A stretch of 64,000 nt of DNA from Strongylocentrotus droebachiensis. Lineage: Eukaryota > Echinodermata > Echinoidea > Camarodonta > Strongylocentrotidae. The stretch's first letter is position 1; every line of letters starts with the position of its first letter. The stretch covers positions 744,001 through 808,000 of the forward strand of contig JAVYIG010000169.1 of the NCBI GenBank assembly GCA_035222895.1. The letters run 5' to 3'. A program made the position numbers and the translations under genes. The notes under the pieces are model-generated. The model worked only from the letters and a program-made list of their open reading frames with translations, was not told the origin of the DNA and searched no databases. Below are positions 34,037 to 43,061 of the stretch, piece by piece.

Positions 34037-37000
34037 TCATGTAAAGAGATGAGTTTTCAGAGCCTTCTTAAAAATATCGATAGAGGCAGATTGTCTGATG
34101 GACATGGGGAGATTATTCCACCCTTTGGATGCTGCTACCGTGAAAGTCCTATCCCCGGCTTGGACACGTGTAATTGGATAATTTAGACGGAGGTTATCAT
34201 TTGAAGATCTGAGATTTCTGCTTGGTGTATATAAAGTTAAACAATTAGACAGGTAATTAGGAGCTAGGTGGTGCAATGATTTATAGACATATAAGAGTAA
34301 CTTAAAAATGATCCGCTGTTGAATTGGAAGCCAGTGAAGGGAATTAATTAATGGTTGAGCTGAATGACTTCTACCGACCTCAAACACAAGACGTGCTGCC
34401 CAGTTTTGTAGGCGCTGGAGACGGTTTACATGTAACTTTGGAAGAGAGGAAAGAAGTCCATTACAATAATTAAGTCTAGAGAGAATTAAAGACCTTACAG
34501 CATGATGACAAGTTGATTGATCAATATATCTACGAATTCGTGATATGTTCCTTAAATGAAAAGTGACCGTTCTACTAACATTGTTAATATGTGAATTCAT
34601 ACTCATATGAACATCAAAGAATACGCCCAAGTTTTTAATTGTGTCTGTAGGTTTTACGGAAATATTTCCTATGGTGAGAGTTATGTCTGGCAATTTTCTG
34701 AAATTGTGTGGTGAAGCAGCAATAAAAAACTCTGTCTTACTGTCGTTCAATTTCAACTTGTTAATGGACATCCAATTCTTTATATCACAGATGCAGTTTT
34801 GCAGTGACAACAATGCACAATCTAATTCACCACGTATTTTGGGATCAAATGAAACATATAACTGTATATCATCCGCATATACATGGTATGACACATTATG
34901 ATGCTGAGTAATATCACTAACCGGGAGGGTGTAAATTGTAAAACCAACAGGACCTACTACAGAACCTTGTGGCAGACCAAACTTGGAAATGATAGGCGCA
35001 GACAATTCCCCTGCAATGTCTACTTGTGTTGACCAGCCATCGAGATAAGACTGGAACCATTTTAGGGCAGTGCCTTTGATACCAATCCTCGTTGATAAAC
35101 GAGAGACTAGGATATGATGGTCGATGGTATCAAAGGCTGCTGACAAGTCTAATAATACCACAAGAATTACTTTGTTTGAGTTAAGTGAAAACATAATATC
35201 ATTCTTCACCTTGATCAAAGCAGTTTCTGTGCTATGTCGGGGTCTATATGCAGACTGAAATGGGTCAGCAAGATTGTTAGCTTCAACATGCTCCATTAGT
35301 CTTGAGCAAGCTACTTTCTCAATGAGTTTTCCTACATACGTTAAATTAGACACAGGTCTATAGTTCTTAATATTATTCTTATCCATGGATGCATTTTTCA
35401 AGAGAGGTTTAATTACAGCACGATGAGCTCCTTTAGGAAAAATACCAGATGATAAGGAGATATTCACAATATTAGTGAGTACAGGTAGAAGATGATCAAT
35501 ATTCTCTTTCAAGAACCATGTCGGTATAGGATCTAAACGACTAGATTTACTAGGAGATCTTGTAATGATTTTCAAAAGATCACTTTGGGAAACTGGTCTT
35601 AAGACTTCAAGCGATGGTATATCATCATTCAAAGTATTATTGAAGTCAGGCAATGGCATAACAGGAAGGTTATCAAGTTGATCACGAATGGTATCAATTT
35701 TTTCAACAAAATATTTAGAAAATTGATAACTTAGACGAGCAGCAGAATCATAGAATGGAAGATGATTTGATTTCTTGTTTAAAAGAGAGTTAATAGTGCG
35801 ATAAACATCCTTGCTACTACAAGAAGCTAGTTTATCTTTGAAATAGCTTTCTTTGGCGGTTTCAGTGAGTTCACAGACATATCTCTTTTCTTTCATATAC
35901 AATTCACGATCCTGATCAGATCTTGATTTCCGCCACTTTCGTTCTGCTCGACGTCGCTCTCGGCGAGCAGTATGAATTGAGTCATTAAACCAAGGCATTC
36001 GATTCTTTACAGGTCGAGTCTTAATTGTTGCTGGTGCATATGTGTCTAACAATTCTTCCATTCCAGATTCATACCATTCGAACAAAGGGTCAACATCCAC
36101 ATTGATTTGTTTGGATGATAACAACTCAGTTAGTGAGTTAACAAATTGATTCTTATCGATTTTACGATAGTTGCGAAGAGTTGATACAGTTTGTATAGGT
36201 ATAGGTTTTGGAAGCTGCAAAGTGAAACACACAATATGATGATCAGACATACATGTTTCATCAATGTAACAATCCTTAAGCAAAGATTTATCAGATTCAT
36301 CACAGCGGGTAAACACCAAGTCTAAGGTGTGCCCAAGACTATGTGTTGGGCCATTTACACATTGAGAAAAACCAGCAGCAGTTGTTGTTGAAGAGAAATG
36401 AATAACATCATTTTTAGAGGGATTATCCCAGTGGACATTAAAATCACCCAGTAAAATTAGCTTTCCTGGAAGAAGAGATACTTCATTTACAAAATCATCA
36501 AATTCACTAAGAAAATCTGCATTAGTGAATCCATTCATTGGTGATGGGGGTGGCCTATATACAACTATAAAATTGACTGAGTAAGAACTATTAGTGATAT
36601 GTACGCATTCGAATGTAGAGTAAACTAGATCATCATTTCGCCTAATACGCATCTTAAGTGGAGTTTTAAACAACATAGCAATTCCGCCTCCACGAGTACT
36701 AGAGTCACGAGGCTCATTTAGGAAAGTATAACCAGGAGGGGTACACTCACCTATGACAACATTATCATTTTTGTTTAGCCACGTCTCAGTTAAAATCATT
36801 ACATCAGTGTCATGTTCACAAATATAATCAACCAGATCAATTGTCTTATTTCTTATAGAATGAGCATTCCAAAGAGAACATGTTATGCCAGACTTTACAT
36901 TAGGATTATATTGAGAAGGATATATCAAATTGTTCCGATTAGATCCTTGTGACCGATCTTCGTTGGTGTGTCTTGGTCTTCTTCTTCCGGATGTGACCAC

Positions 37001-37558
37001 GGATATCGGTGAAGTTACAGTACAGAGCTGAAGTGTAACGGATATATTTGACTGTTTCTCGTGTCTGATGCTGGCTTTTCCGTAGCCACCTCGAGTCCCT
37101 CTGCGTGTTTTCTTTCGGGGAATTCCATAAGAATGAATGATGTCGCAAATATCCCGTGGAAGCTGTGCCTTGGAATGTCTCCATTTCAGAAGTTCAGCTG
37201 GGGTATACTTGATGTAACGTTGAACTTGATGAGTAGCACGATGAATGGCGGATGTGAAAGAAACACATCCATCTTGCATATGGGGCCCTGGATTTGGATG
37301 AACATCTCCGGCATGAAAAAGTTCTAACTGAAAGGAGGCAGTGCAGTTAGAGCTGTATGGTATTCTCCTTTTTAGAAAGTGCTTTCTGATGAATGTTCCG
37401 CGATGAAAAGACTGCACAAAAGACTGATCTTTACAATGCACAAAGTCAGTCAGAGAAGTGTATAAACAAAGTACAACAAAGACTTTGAGATGAATAGACC
37501 CCATTGTGCTCAGATTGTAATCCAGATGTTCAGGTTCATCCAGGCAAACACTGTACAA
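34037..37558 (-). CDS. CR1/L2-like LINE polyprotein: 2A-like motif, APE endonuclease, reverse transcriptase
   Basis: This is an uninterrupted 1173-codon frame and probably intact. Residues 20-42 form a hydrophobic segment (MGSIHLKVFVVLCLYTSL) that resembles a signal peptide. Residues 84-92 are GDVHPNPGP, a 2A-like ribosome-skipping motif ending at Pro92. The APE-type endonuclease covers about 225-445: NAHSIRNK (231), TETWL (Glu258), LLGDFNVHW (Asp372) and SDHH (438-441). Reverse transcriptase covers about 710-985: YRPVSNLT (733), LDLSAAFDTIDH (803), GLPQGSVVGP (861) and catalytic YADD (894-897). The C-terminal part (990-1173) has the RLQRLQNWAARL and LHWLPIQQRI segments typical of CR1/L2-like elements. 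The protein nicks target DNA and copies its own RNA there. No separate ORF1 is seen. A second Met at 19 could also be the start. Confidence 0.93.
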   Translation of the reverse strand: MYSVCLDEPEHLDYNLSTMGSIHLKVFVVLCLYTSLTDFVHCKDQSFVQSFHRGTFIRKHFLKRRIPYSSNCTASFQLELFHAGDVHPNPGPHMQDGCVSFTSAIHRATHQVQRYIKYTPAELLKWRHSKAQLPRDICDIIHSYGIPRKKTRRGTRGGYGKASIRHEKQSNISVTLQLCTVTSPISVVTSGRRRPRHTNEDRSQGSNRNNLIYPSQYNPNVKSGITCSLWNAHSIRNKTIDLVDYICEHDTDVMILTETWLNKNDNVVIGECTPPGYTFLNEPRDSSTRGGGIAMLFKTPLKMRIRRNDDLVYSTFECVHITNSSYSVNFIVVYRPPPSPMNGFTNADFLSEFDDFVNEVSLLPGKLILLGDFNVHWDNPSKNDVIHFSSTTTAAGFSQCVNGPTHSLGHTLDLVFTRCDESDKSLLKDCYIDETCMSDHHIVCFTLQLPKPIPIQTVSTLRNYRKIDKNQFVNSLTELLSSKQINVDVDPLFEWYESGMEELLDTYAPATIKTRPVKNRMPWFNDSIHTARRERRRAERKWRKSRSDQDRELYMKEKRYVCELTETAKESYFKDKLASCSSKDVYRTINSLLNKKSNHLPFYDSAARLSYQFSKYFVEKIDTIRDQLDNLPVMPLPDFNNTLNDDIPSLEVLRPVSQSDLLKIITRSPSKSSRLDPIPTWFLKENIDHLLPVLTNIVNISLSSGIFPKGAHRAVIKPLLKNASMDKNNIKNYRPVSNLTYVGKLIEKVACSRLMEHVEANNLADPFQSAYRPRHSTETALIKVKNDIMFSLNSNKVILVVLLDLSAAFDTIDHHILVSRLSTRIGIKGTALKWFQSYLDGWSTQVDIAGELSAPIISKFGLPQGSVVGPVGFTIYTLPVSDITQHHNVSYHVYADDIQLYVSFDPKIRGELDCALLSLQNCICDIKNWMSINKLKLNDSKTEFFIAASPHNFRKLPDITLTIGNISVKPTDTIKNLGVFFDVHMSMNSHINNVSRTVTFHLRNISRIRRYIDQSTCHHAVRSLILSRLNYCNGLLSSLPKLHVNRLQRLQNWAARLVFEVGRSHSAQPLINSLHWLPIQQRIIFKLLLYVYKSLHHLAPNYLSNCLTLYTPSRNLRSSNDNLRLNYPITRVQAGDRTFTVAASKGWNNLPMSIRQSASIDIFKKALKTHLFT
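37283..37309 (-). other. 2A-like translational recoding motif in the LINE ORF
   Basis: It encodes GDVHPNPGP. The NPGP core and the Asp-Val two residues earlier fit the 2A consensus D(V/I)ExNPGP, except that His replaces the usual Glu. In 2A peptides the ribosome skips the last Gly-Pro bond, which would release residues 1-91. 2A-like sequences are known from non-LTR retrotransposons, including those of sea urchins. Activity here is unproven. Confidence 0.6.
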
Positions 37559-37789
37559 TAGATGATGCTACTTACACAGTGATATATAGGAAGAACATGG
37601 CAAACCGAATACTGCAAAATCAAATCTATCCAAATACTTTTACACTGAAATATGACATAAATATATTACTTTACCAACTGCAACTTGTCTAGTGGCTCCT
37701 AGGTACTATTACAAAACAAGTGGTAGCAATACAATCATATGAAATATCCAAATTACAAGTAAAAATTAACTCTTTTGGAGAGCAAGCAA

Positions 37790-38356
37790 AAAGCATGTGC
37801 AACATGCTAGTGCGCTCATCCAACATGATACCCCAACAGCTCCGTTGCATGCGCAAGATCCTACTAGTACACCTGACACCCCAGCTATACCAGCAGCCGT
37901 AGCCGCAACTGCCCCACATGTTCTAGCCAGCATCGAGAAACTCGTCGTATCTGGAAGACAACAAGCGACAATGGAATCGTCTCACAACTACCCATCGCAC
38001 CATGACTACCAGACGCGCGCTCAGTAAATATTACGCTATTTCTGCACGGAGATAGTAGAGAGTCACCCCATGGAGCAGCTGAGGGAGTCGAAGTAAACAA
38101 ACCGGGAAATGTGTCATCCTCTTCCGCTAACAAGTTTGCTCCTCTCTCTATCAATCCTGATTCCTACGTTTCGCCCTCACGTACAGATGCTTCAAGCAAT
38201 GTCTCTTCATGCGATGTCGACGACGGCAGCGAAGAAGAAGCCTCCGAAATATCTTTGGAATCACCTGAGTTGCCAACACACCGAGTGAAAGATGATACAG
38301 ATAAGAGTAAAAAGAGGAAGCAAAAGTCGACGAAAAAACCACCGAAGAAAAAATGA
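37790..38356 (+). pseudogene. LINE ORF1 C-terminal part (Tx1/L1-like), frameshifted
   Basis: Right of the nested LINE, coding-like sequence resumes: one frame to about 38025 (Ala/Pro/Thr-rich, LASIEKLVVSG) and a second to the TGA before 38357 (SSSSANKFAPLSINPDSYVS, an acidic stretch, then a Lys-rich tail KSKKRKQKSTKKPPKKK). A frameshift separates them. A basic C-terminus followed 65 bp later by an endonuclease ORF is the normal ORF1-ORF2 arrangement. Confidence 0.6.
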
Positions 38357-38420
38357 TAGACATGTCAAACAAACTTATTTCAATTTGATTTTTGTTATAC
38401 AATCTTCCTTTTTCATGTAA

Positions 38421-39290
38421 ATGTCGAATTGTCATTTCTTAAGTTTAAACGTTCGTGGTCTTAGAAATAAGGAAAAACGAAGTCAAATTTTTAGATGGTT
38501 TAGACATCAAAAGGGACACATATTCTTTGTACAAGAAACTTATTGGACAGCCGACATTGAAAATATTGTGAAAAGTGAGTGGCGAGGGCCGTGTTATTTT
38601 TCACACGGCACAAATCACTCCAAAGGAGTTGCCATACTATTTGATGAACACCTAGACATAGATGTCACTAGTATAGAGCAGAGTCATGATGGAAGAAAGT
38701 TATTACTTAAAGTTAAAATGGGAACCTTTTTAATGACAATGGTAAACGTATATGCTCCAACTAAGAAAAAGCAAAGAGAACGTTTTTTTAGAAATCTGAA
38801 TACTTTCGTATCAAATTATTGTGAAAAGTATGAAAAATCTAAATAAGTAATGGCAGGAGACTGGAATTGTGTACTGAATGTCAAGAAAGACACTACACAT
38901 GTTCAGGGAACAAACCGTTCCTATTACAAGAAACCGCTAAATGTTAGTAGATTGTTAAAGAAATACGAATTGTGTGATATCTGGAGGAAAATGAATGTTA
39001 ATACTATTCAGTTTCCCTGGTGAAATAAATATCTAAAACTTGCTTCAAGATTAGATTATTGGCTGGTCGATAAAAGTTTTTGAGGGAGAGTTGTAAACAC
39101 AGATATCAGACCATCAATAAGAGCTGATCACAACGCAATTTCTTTAAAAATCAAAACAAAAACTGTTCAAAAGGGTCCAGGTTACTGGAAACTGAACAGT
39201 CGTGTTCTGTCTGATGACTGTTATCATAACAATATTTGTGATGTTATTAGTTCAATGAATTCTCAAAATATGAGTCCCCTACAGAAATGG
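38421..39290 (+). pseudogene. LINE ORF2, endonuclease domain only (Tx1/L1-like)
   Basis: It starts at ATG 38421 with SLNVRGLRNKEKRSQIFRWF, FFVQETYW (catalytic Glu) and GVAILFDEHLDID: an APE-type endonuclease. TAA at 38844-38846 breaks the frame, which resumes at once with AGDWNCVLN (the GDW Asp), RLDYWLVDKS and RADHNAIS, where the family has SDH. Further stops occur at about 39021 and 39081. After GPGYWKLNS at about 39180 coding similarity fades near 39290. No reverse transcriptase is present, so most of ORF2 is deleted and the copy is dead. Confidence 0.8.
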
Positions 39291-40040
39291 GAACTTTTGA
39301 AAATAAAGATACTAACAGTATATCTTTTCAAAATGAACAAATCATTGTTCATTTTTTAGTCAAAACGTGGGAAATTAAATGTCACATCTCTGTGGCATTA
39401 TTTTCATTTTTTTAAAGGTCAGAATGAAATTCACTATATTTTTCAAGGTATCAAACCTTACCTTTTCATCATTTCAGCTAAATAAATTCATTAAAAAAAA
39501 TAATTAAAAAAAAAAACAAAAAATCCCTTACTCGGGCATGTTTTCTTCATCTTCACGTATGTTATACATGTAAATACAACACGATAATCACTTAATGGAA
39601 TGCGGTATACCACATTACATATCTATATCTCTATATTTGACTGGCACATTATTTTTATATAACCTCACGCTCTTACTCGATATTAATTTTTTTTGAAATA
39701 AATAATTCACTTGTCTAGCTTTCTCTCTTGTATATATATCGTAAATGTTTCTCTCCTGTTTCTTGTTTTACTCGAATTTGCTCTTATCATTATTGTAAGT
39801 TCTTATTTTGCTGTAAGTTTTCCTTACTTTTGTAATATCTATTTTCATGTTTTCTATGTCTATAGGGACCCCTCTGTAAACCAGCATTGTTATGCTAACA
39901 ACGCTGAGTAGGGCCATCCCTCCGTCTTTCTTTTTTATAAGTGTGTCTTTATGATTGTAAATATATATATATATATATATGTTGATGTATTTTTAAATGA
40001 CAGAAGATAAAAACAATACAATACAATACAACAACAAATC
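39291..40040 (+). mobile_element. 3' part of the Tx1/L1-like LINE
   Basis: AT-rich non-coding sequence ending in GATAAAAACAATACAATACAA near 40005-40031, a short tandem tail expected at a LINE 3' end. GACCCCTCTGTAAACCAGCA..GCTAACAACGCTGAGTAGGGCC at 39866-39916 is probably 3' UTR. (TA)n lies at 39960-39980. Confidence 0.55.
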
Positions 40041-40051
40041 TGTCTCTCTCA

Positions 40052-40082
<31 letters not shown>

Positions 40083-40342
40083 CACCCGATCATTGTATTA
40101 GACACACTTCACCTCCATCATTATGCATCAGTCGATATTCTTTCACTATGTTGACTCTTGATAACAGTTAGCGACGTACACACCAGAAAACAAATACAAA
40201 AAAAACAAAACATAAAAACCGCAAAGTAAATGTTTAGTTGTATAATAAAACATTTGTATTATTATTTAATGCAATAACAGAAGTGCGTTTGAAAAATATA
40301 ATACATTGCATTGTTCATATAAATCACATAAGAGTTTAAGGG
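40041..40342. other. AT-rich sequence with (TA)n
   Basis: (TA)n at 40052-40080; otherwise unassigned. Confidence 0.4.
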
Positions 40343-41378
40343 ATAACATTATCTTTGTTCAAGTCAAGGCATATAATATTATCTTTGTCAGTGATGTCAT
40401 ATAATATTATCTTTGTCAGTCAGGTCATGTAATATTATCTTCGTCAGTCAAGGCATATAATATAATCTTTGTCAGTTAGGTCATATAATATTATCTTTGT
40501 CAGTCAGGTCATATAATATTATCTTTGTCAGTCAGGTCATATAATATTATCTTTGTCAGTTAGGTCATATAATATTATCTTTGTCAGTGAAGGCATATAA
40601 TATTATCTTTGTCAGTCAGGTCATGTAATATTATCTTCGTCAGTCAAGGCATATAATATTATCTTTGTCAGTTAGGTCATATAATATTATCTTTGTCAGT
40701 TAAGGCATATAATATTATCTTTGTCAGTCAGGTCATGTAATATTATCTTTGGCAGTCAAGGCATATAATATTATCTTTGTCAGTCAGGTCATATAATATT
40801 ATCTTCGTCAGTTGGGTCATATAATATTATCTTCGTCAGTCACGTAATATAATATTATCTTTGTCAGTCAGGTAATATAATATTATCTTTGGCAGTCGGG
40901 TCATATAATATTATCTTTGTCAGTTAGGTAATATAATATTATCTTTGTCAGTCGGGTCATATAATATTATCTTCGTCAGTTAGGTCATATAATATTATCT
41001 TCGTCAGTCAGGTAATATAATATTATCTTTGTCAGTCAGGTAATATAATATTATCTTTGGCAGTCGGGTCATATAATATTATCTTCGTCAGTTAGGTAAT
41101 ATAATATTATCTTTGTCAGTCAGGTAATATAATATTATCTTTGTCAGTCAGGTAATATAATATTATCTTTGGCAGTCAGGTCATATAATATTATCTTTGT
41201 CAGTCAGGTAATATAATATTATCTTTGGCAGTCAGGTCATATAATATTATCTTTGTCAGTTAGGTAATATAATATTATCTTTGTCAGTCAGGTCATATAA
41301 TATTATCTTTGTCAGTCAGGTCATATAATATTATCTTTGTCAGTCAGGTCATATAATATTATCTTTGTCCAGTCCAGG
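40343..41378 (+). repeat. 28-bp minisatellite, about 37 units
   Basis: The unit is TCATATAATATTATCTTTGT-CAGTCAGG, tandem and head to tail. Variants alternate at fixed positions: CTTTGTCAG, CTTCGTCAG or CTTTGGCAG, and GTCAGGTCAT, GTTAGGTAAT or GTCAAGGCAT. Each unit carries the palindrome ATAATATTAT. Diverged relatives of the unit appear beyond the array (41391, 41712 and 41811), suggesting it grew from local sequence. Confidence 0.95.
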
Positions 41379-42722
41379 TAGAAAGTCTTTTCTTGGTCAA
41401 GTCATGGCAGATAATACTATTGGCAAACGGTCTTTCAAGTATGTAGTCTTTTTAAGCACTCTAACTCCTCAGGTCTTGTGCAAGGTGAAGGAGGATTAAA
41501 ATTCTATAGAAATTTCTGTTATTGGAGCATAAAATGAGACCACGAGCAAGGGTTGTAAACAAATAAAAACTACTACAACAAGCTCTAAATCAGAAAAACA
41601 TAGATCTACAGAATACTGTCAAAATACAACTTCTAAATTGTTTTATGCTTTCAAATTTCGAGATTACATCGAAAAAAGTATACTCTTTCAGGACATGCTG
41701 AAAACTAAAATTTGACTATTAACTTTGTCAAGTCAGGGTAGTTGTTCTTACATGTGCAACTTTTGTAGTTGTAGACGATAATAACAATTGTGTGTAAAGT
41801 CATGAAATATTATTCCTCTTCCACTATCATCTGGCCATTTCGGTGTCTAGTCTAAGAATTGTTTAAACACTGATCCAAGAATATTTTATACATTGCTGGT
41901 CTTCACCTTTACCCGAGATTCTGGTCTAATCAACACATTTACAGGATGATATATATATAAATATACATAAACTATAAATCAACCAGTTTCTTTCACAGCA
42001 CTTACATAAGCAGAAGTAAAGCTTCTATGTTTATAAAAAATTCAACAAAAAAAAGAAAAACCCCCGGAATGATATTAAGGACGGCATTTGTTCCCTCTTG
42101 AAACGCCGAACATACCGCGGTGTGTGCAGCTGAATATACAATTGCGTATTATTTTGATAGCGACAGATTCCTTTTTTTTTGTATCGCTGCATTTGTCATC
42201 AAAATAAAACCATGTGCATGGTTTAGAGTGAGGCAATAAGAGAAAGAACTCAAGAGAAGATGAAAACACAAGCACTGAAAATGTGTGAGATGTCATGGGA
42301 CATCGTCTGCTTGTGCAAACCATGTCCATACTGTGATCTCACACATCTCAGCAGCGTTCGGAGAGCTCTTCAGGTGCTATGCCGGGGCTGTATTTAAGCG
42401 TTTTGTAATTTATAATAATCGTTACTTCTAATGTTTCCAAGCATTGGATTTTGATAACCTTGTCGAATCAAAGTTTCAACTTTGCAATAATGAAAATTGA
42501 GTTAGTTTTAAAAATCAATGAATATCTACTTTAAAGATCTGAAGAAAGCTTAACTACATCATCAGCCAGAACCTGTAAATATATTAAGCCAACCAGAGAG
42601 AAAGAGTTTCGCGTTTTGTAAATTGTTTATAGTTACAGAGTTAATCAATATAACCGGATTTAATCAGTCACTTTGATTACAAAAATTAAAAAGATGTCAT
42701 TTAATCTTAATTAACCTTAATA
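41379..42722. other. Intergenic sequence downstream of the multi-exon gene
   Basis: No gene recognised; this should hold the 3' UTR of the minus-strand gene ending at 42723. No clear AATAAA on the minus strand was found close to the stop. Confidence 0.4.
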
Positions 42723-43061
42723 CTACTGTAGGTACTGTTGTTGCTTCTCTTTGAGTTGGCGCTGTATTTCCTGGGGTAGCTTCGATGTTCCTGTTAGATT
42801 AAAGGGATGGGTGATCATGGTTGTGGATGGGATGGTTTGGATGAACGGTTCCTGCTCTCTTTCTCCCTTGTGTAGTTTAACCCATGTTGATGTTGGTGTA
42901 CCCGAGTACCAGTGTACAGTGATGTCCGCCTCCTGGATTTCTGTAACTTCCCCAATTTGAGGCCATTCATGTCTGAACTCCTCAAGAAATACAGCTACCA
43001 TGCTGCCAACTCTAAGTGTTGGGGGAGCCTTTTCTTGCCTTTGTCTTGGACCCAGGTTCAC
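42723..43061 (-). CDS. Exon 18, last coding exon
   Basis: 339 nt from acceptor ACTAG|GTGAAC to the stop at 42723-42725. It has a beta-barrel-like segment (VGSMVAVFLEEFRHEWPQIG, ADITVHWYSGT) and a Gln/Lys-rich helical end. Confidence 0.75.
   Translation of the reverse strand: MNLGPRQRQEKAPPTLRVGSMVAVFLEEFRHEWPQIGEVTEIQEADITVHWYSGTPTSTWVKLHKGEREQEPFIQTIPSTTMITHPFNLTGTSKLPQEIQRQLKEKQQQYLQ

Larger units (their letters stand above)
33846..37690 (-). mobile_element. CR1-superclade non-LTR retrotransposon, nearly full length
   Basis: On the minus strand: a 5' region (about 37690-37559), one complete ORF, a 3' UTR of about 150 bp with GCGCTCTGAGCC..GGCGCCCTAAATG, and a terminal (ATTGT)n microsatellite tail at 33852-33880. 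CR1/L2-type LINEs typically end in a short repeat of this kind rather than poly(A). It sits inside ORF1 of the plus-strand LINE. The exact 5' boundary and target duplication are not resolved. Confidence 0.88.

Noticed and set aside
34641-34901. Plus-strand frames inside the CR1-type LINE, including 37061-37327
   Set aside because: Antisense to a 1173-codon ORF with all catalytic motifs; shadows.
40343-41378. Regular 28-bp repeat considered as a CRISPR array
   Set aside because: Units are directly adjacent with no unique spacers, and the sequence is eukaryotic; it is a minisatellite.
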